From positions 1-24,610 of IMG/VR virus record IMGVR_UViG_3300006735_000239: a stretch of 24,610 nucleotides of DNA, one strand, 5' to 3'. The stretch comes from a virus. The position numbers were made by a program, and so were the translations under genes. Numbering within the stretch: position 1 is the first letter of the stretch; each line of letters opens with the position of its first letter. Shown in pieces: positions 21,501 through 24,610 of this stretch. Under the pieces are notes generated by a model. That model ran no database searches. It worked only from the letters and a program-made list of their open reading frames with translations, and was not told the DNA's origin.

Positions 21501-22715
21501 TTATCGCTGCAGTGCAGACATCCAAGTATTGATTAATTTAATAGATTCTTGATAATATTTTTTATCTTTATCTATTTGATCTTTAGGAGTGTTACCAAAT
21601 TTAGTATTCTTCATTAACTTTTCAGCCATAGATTTAGCCTGTACAAGATCCTTTAACGCTTCTTTTTGACGGTCTCTATTAATACCACCAAACTTATCTT
21701 TTAAAGCATATTGTGCTTGCAAAGTAACCAAACCCAAAGAACTTGCATAAGCATTTTTTTGTGCTCCTGTATATTCCATTCTATTGTCTGGACTTCTTCT
21801 TAACAATCTATCTCTAGGTACTTGTTTATCTACACCAGAAATAATATCTTCTACACTTAATTCTGGAGTTTTGCCTTCTCCAAGTATAGCATCCATTGCT
21901 GTCATTTTTTGATTCTGAACAAGCATTTCAGCATACATACCTTCGTTTTGCATACGAAAAAATGTATGCGCTGCATTCATTTGATTAGGATCGTTTAAGT
22001 CAAACATTCCATAATAAGAATTTAAACCGCCCTGCATATCTTGATTTTCTTGACTAAACTCAGGACTTACACCAGCTGCTTGTTCTATTGCTTTGTTTAC
22101 TTCTCTAAAGTCTTTTTCTTGTTTGTAAAACTCATCGTTTCTTCTTAGTATTCTTCTTGTATCTGCATCGTAAAAAAAATCATCTTTTTTAGCTTGCATT
22201 TTATTAGTACCTCTATAACCAAATCCACCACCTGGTAATTTTTGAGTAAAGTAATTTAACCAGCTTTGCTCTTCAACTTCGCTATTTGCATCAGCACTAT
22301 ATTTTCTAATATCTGTATTAATGTCTATAATTTTTTGATAATTTTTTTCTATATGTTCGTGATCTCCTATTTCCAAAGCATGTCTTATACCTTGAATAGT
22401 TTTAGCTCTTTCAGGATTTAAATTAAAATATTCATCCCTATCTTTAGTGTCTTTAAAATCTATTATTTTTTCTCCACCATATCGCTCTAAACTTTCTTCA
22501 GTTTGTTTGTCCATTCTTTCTAAAGAATAATCTTGATCTACGCCCATTCTTTCTAAAGCAAAGTTTTGTCCTTGTTGATTTAATCTCATTTGAGATTCTT
22601 CACGCAACTTTAACTGTTCTTGAAAGGTTGGTTCACGTATATCTTTCATTAATCCTGACAAAGAATTACCAGCCATAGATAATGCCTGTAAAAAATCTGT
22701 TTGATAATTTGCCAT
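21501..22715 (-). CDS. Putative internal virion protein (gp15-like position), 404 aa
   Basis: The protein is soluble, almost entirely helical and rich in Gln, Asn, Lys and Glu. The N-terminal 90 residues contain a periodic LERM/LERY pattern (ALERMGVDQDYSLERMDKQ) that looks like a long coiled coil. It starts MANYQTDFLQALSMAGNSLSG, similar in style to the tails of ejection proteins. GGGGGA lies upstream of the ATG at 22715, which overlaps the previous stop as TAATG. Order and character (short Gly/Ala protein, mid-size helical protein, giant protein) match T7 gp14-gp15-gp16. I see no sequence match strong enough to name it. Confidence 0.8.
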   Translation of the reverse strand: MANYQTDFLQALSMAGNSLSGLMKDIREPTFQEQLKLREESQMRLNQQGQNFALERMGVDQDYSLERMDKQTEESLERYGGEKIIDFKDTKDRDEYFNLNPERAKTIQGIRHALEIGDHEHIEKNYQKIIDINTDIRKYSADANSEVEEQSWLNYFTQKLPGGGFGYRGTNKMQAKKDDFFYDADTRRILRRNDEFYKQEKDFREVNKAIEQAAGVSPEFSQENQDMQGGLNSYYGMFDLNDPNQMNAAHTFFRMQNEGMYAEMLVQNQKMTAMDAILGEGKTPELSVEDIISGVDKQVPRDRLLRRSPDNRMEYTGAQKNAYASSLGLVTLQAQYALKDKFGGINRDRQKEALKDLVQAKSMAEKLMKNTKFGNTPKDQIDKDKKYYQESIKLINTWMSALQR

Positions 22716-23185
22716 TATTTTTCCCCCTGTGCTAAAATTGTATCTGTACTAGGTAATACTACTCCACTCTGCAACGCTTGTCCTCTTAGCTGTCTTTCTG
22801 CTGCATCTAAAGTTTCTAGTCTATTTTCTAATGCTTGCGAGTTTGCTAGTAAACTAGATTGATTTTGTATACCTATAGCTTGTAATCTGCTAGTAGGATC
22901 TCCTATTGCTGGATTTTCAAAACCTGCTAAGTTAGTTCTACCATACCCACTCATTTCCATATCATAACCGCTTTGTGCATTAGCTACGGCTAAATTTTGT
23001 TGATTAAATTGCAATCCTGCTGCAACAGCAGCATCAGCTCTGTAATTAGCATATAATGGTTGTAAATCTCTTATACCTTGAGATGTTACATTTCTTACTT
23101 GATTTTTACGTTCTTGTTCTGCTTTCTTTTGAGCGTTTGCCATTACGCCACCAACGACAGCACCTACTACATATCCCCACGCCAT
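22715..23185 (-). CDS. Putative internal virion protein (gp14-like), 156 aa
   Basis: The N-terminus MAWGYVVGAVVGGVMANAQ is a Gly/Val/Ala membrane-insertion segment. A long Gln/Ala/Asn-rich amphipathic region follows (AVANAQSGYDMEMSGYG, LANSQALENRLETLDAAERQ). This layout, a short hydrophobic start and then a Gln-rich helix with heptads, is that of T7 gp14, which forms the outer-membrane channel for DNA entry. A strong AAAGGAGGT precedes the ATG, and both ends overlap neighbours by 1 nt. The assignment rests on composition and gene order, not on conserved residues. Confidence 0.75.
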   Translation of the reverse strand: MAWGYVVGAVVGGVMANAQKKAEQERKNQVRNVTSQGIRDLQPLYANYRADAAVAAGLQFNQQNLAVANAQSGYDMEMSGYGRTNLAGFENPAIGDPTSRLQAIGIQNQSSLLANSQALENRLETLDAAERQLRGQALQSGVVLPSTDTILAQGEK

Positions 23186-23685
23186 TACGATACCTCCTTT
23201 TGACTACCAAATGGTTTAAACTCTAAATTAGGAGAAATAGCTTTTAACCAATTCATTTCATTGAAATATTGCGCATATTCTTGAGATGCTTGTTTTTTAA
23301 CTGCATCTACACGTGCTTCCATTTCATCATAATTTTGTTGCTCTCTATCTACATACGGTTGTACAACTTTGCTACGCACTGGTTCTTCAGGCATAACAGC
23401 CATATGTTTTTTAAAATATCTATCATAGTCTTCAAAACTATATTCATCAAAAGGTGCCATTGTTTTCTTACCTAAAACATCTTTAATAACTTTTATTTTT
23501 TTATCAGTTGTTTCAGCTTTATAAAATTTTTGAAAACTTTCATCATTTTCAAATTTTTTATATAAACTTCCATGTTTTACTGTAGATTTTAAACCACTTC
23601 TTAATGTTTGAGACTCTCCACTTATTCTTCCCCAGGCGTGAGCATTTCCACGTTGATAGTCTGTCATAAAATCACGATTAGCCAT
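23185..23685 (-). CDS. Hypothetical virion-region protein, 166 aa
   Basis: Not recognised. It is a charged, aromatic-rich helical protein (FENDESFQKFYKAETTDKKIKV, about 45-66, is typical) with an acidic coiled-coil-like stretch around DREQQNYDEMEARVDAVKK. There is no signal or membrane segment. AAAGGAGA precedes the ATG at 23685, which overlaps the lysozyme gene by 8 nt. Its position between lysozyme and the gp14-like gene suggests a minor virion or assembly protein. Confidence 0.75.
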   Translation of the reverse strand: MANRDFMTDYQRGNAHAWGRISGESQTLRSGLKSTVKHGSLYKKFENDESFQKFYKAETTDKKIKVIKDVLGKKTMAPFDEYSFEDYDRYFKKHMAVMPEEPVRSKVVQPYVDREQQNYDEMEARVDAVKKQASQEYAQYFNEMNWLKAISPNLEFKPFGSQKEVS

Positions 23686-24178
23686 TATGTATCTCCTTTA
23701 ATCTTTTTATTGCTGTTACAAAATCTTCTACACGTACTGGTGTTTGTTTATACCAACGTGAATGTCTACCTGAATCCTTGTCTGCGTACATTATTTCATC
23801 AATAGCACGATCATACTCTTTGTGACATAAACACCTCCAAGCAGTAGGAAACTTCTTTGTCCAACTTCTACCTAGTTGATAATTAACAGATGTTAATGCT
23901 ATAACAATATGTTCATCATCTGTAGATAATATACTTGCTTGTTTCTTAGCTGCTTCTAGTGCAGTAGTAATATCTTCCATATACCACTCTTTAATTTTGT
24001 AATCATCTACTTCAGTTCCAACAGGGAAATCTTCTTGTTCTTGTTTAGTAAGTAAATGCCCAACTCCACAAGTAGGTTTTCCTAAAGTATCTAAATATAC
24101 TTCATTCTTATATCCTTCACGCAACTTCATGTGTGCATAAAGCTTTTCATCAAATTTAGGTTTTTTATTAATCATCAT
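23678..24178 (-). CDS. T4-type lysozyme (GH24-like muramidase), 166 aa
   Basis: Residues 18-44 carry the muramidase signature: E21 in LREGYK, D30 in YLDTLG and T36 in PTCGVGHLLT. The E-(9)-D-(6)-T spacing equals that of T4 lysozyme E11/D20/T26. It hydrolyses the beta-1,4 bond between MurNAc and GlcNAc. There is no signal peptide, so it needs a holin or acts from the virion. Its place among internal virion genes, well away from any visible holin, favours a virion-associated role in genome entry, though an endolysin role cannot be excluded. It starts at the first of two ATG codons (24178), in an ATGA overlap with the upstream gene. Cysteines in RCLCHK are unusual for the family. Confidence 0.85.
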   Translation of the reverse strand: MMINKKPKFDEKLYAHMKLREGYKNEVYLDTLGKPTCGVGHLLTKQEQEDFPVGTEVDDYKIKEWYMEDITTALEAAKKQASILSTDDEHIVIALTSVNYQLGRSWTKKFPTAWRCLCHKEYDRAIDEIMYADKDSGRHSRWYKQTPVRVEDFVTAIKRLKEIHNG

Positions 24179-24610
24179 GGTTTATACCCAAACCTTGAAC
24201 CAAGCAAATTCATTGAAGTGTCAAATGCTGTTCTAGCTATTGTTCTTTCATTACCAGCTATGTTTTGATTGTAAAAATCTAAAACACTACTAACTCCTTG
24301 TTGTCCATAATTATAAATACCTTTTCCAATATTATAATTCATATTTAAATAATCTTGAGCTATACCAGGACTTCCAGTTAAAGGCCCTTGGAATATAGCA
24401 GGACCAGCAGGTGGATCTTGCGGAGTACCTGTATTTGGACCACCAGCGTTTACAACTCCTGGTGTTGTTATGTTTTGAGGTACTGTGCCAATAGTATTTA
24501 CTTGAGGATTAGGTCCGCTATACAACTGTAAGTTTGATTTCAAAGTAGGACTATATCTAAACGATCCAGCAGGAGGAGCAGATTCTTCAACAATATTTAA
24601 TACATTTGAA
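24175..24610 (-). CDS. Pro/Gly/Asn-rich virion-region protein, truncated at the window edge
   Basis: The frame stays open up to position 24610: codons upstream of the TTG at 24543 continue through ESAPPAGSFRYSPTL without a stop. The start is therefore outside the window and at least 144 residues are visible. The visible part is low-complexity (PQVNTIGTVPQNITTPGVVNAGG), then a Gly/Pro-rich part and a helical C-terminus (TARTAFDTSMNLLGSRF-like). Such composition is common in tail or tail-fibre-linked proteins and virion linkers. It overlaps the lysozyme start as ATGA. No family is recognised. Confidence 0.75.
   Translation of the reverse strand, partial: SNVLNIVEESAPPAGSFRYSPTLKSNLQLYSGPNPQVNTIGTVPQNITTPGVVNAGGPNTGTPQDPPAGPAIFQGPLTGSPGIAQDYLNMNYNIGKGIYNYGQQGVSSVLDFYNQNIAGNERTIARTAFDTSMNLLGSRFGYKP

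Noticed and set aside
1-24610. CRISPR array, insertion sequence, integrase or attachment site
   Set aside because: I saw no regularly spaced repeats, transposase motifs, tyrosine/serine recombinase signature or tRNA remnant.

Overview
The window is a piece of a tailed-phage (or prophage-like) genome. It is AT-rich and tightly packed, with genes that often overlap by 1-14 nt and many strong AGGAGG-type ribosome binding sites. It has two opposed halves: a rightward early/replication half (about 288-11145) and a leftward virion half (11169 to the right edge). The composition and the mix of a replication module with T7-like internal virion genes suggest a podovirus-like phage of an AT-rich, possibly marine, bacterium. 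That host guess is weak, because no terminase, portal, capsid, integrase or DNA polymerase lies in the window.

Positions 1-287 hold no confident gene. They contain a large nested inverted repeat (149-214) and a short GC hairpin (240-253), which suggests an origin or regulatory region. Positions 288-6618 carry about 18 small rightward genes, mostly of unknown function. They include a two-segment membrane protein, several CxxC/CC zinc-ribbon-like proteins, a MazG-like EExxD helical protein and three proteins that resemble widespread uncharacterised phage families. Positions 6695-10853 are a recombination/replication module: an ERF/Rad52-like annealing protein, an SSB with an acidic DDDFPF tail, an archaeo-eukaryotic primase (AEP/PrimPol) fused to a RecA/DnaB-type helicase, and a Hjc-like PDDEXK resolvase. 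Nearly every early-half gap over 50 nt holds a strong inverted repeat, and some of these could fold as pseudoknots.

The virion half begins at the right edge with a truncated Pro/Gly-rich protein. A T4-type lysozyme, an unknown 166-aa protein, a gp14-like 156-aa protein and a gp15-like 404-aa protein follow, and then one gene of 3442 codons (11169-21497). The two halves converge on a stem-loop that contains the stop codon of the giant gene.

The most exciting element is the giant protein. It sits where T7-like phages encode the ejected protein gp16, and it has the size and the convergent position of the N4 virion RNA polymerase. It does not show the single-subunit RNAP signature by eye. Instead it has what looks like the active site of a two-barrel (double-psi beta-barrel) RNA polymerase: a DG...K...K segment (residues 1051-1096), then an R-x-P (1432-1434) and an SGAD-x-D-I-D motif (D1472/D1474/D1476). 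This matches the DFDID-type pattern of crAss-like virion RNA polymerases. The inferred model is a virion-packaged RNAP ejected with the DNA to transcribe the early half, possibly from structured promoters.
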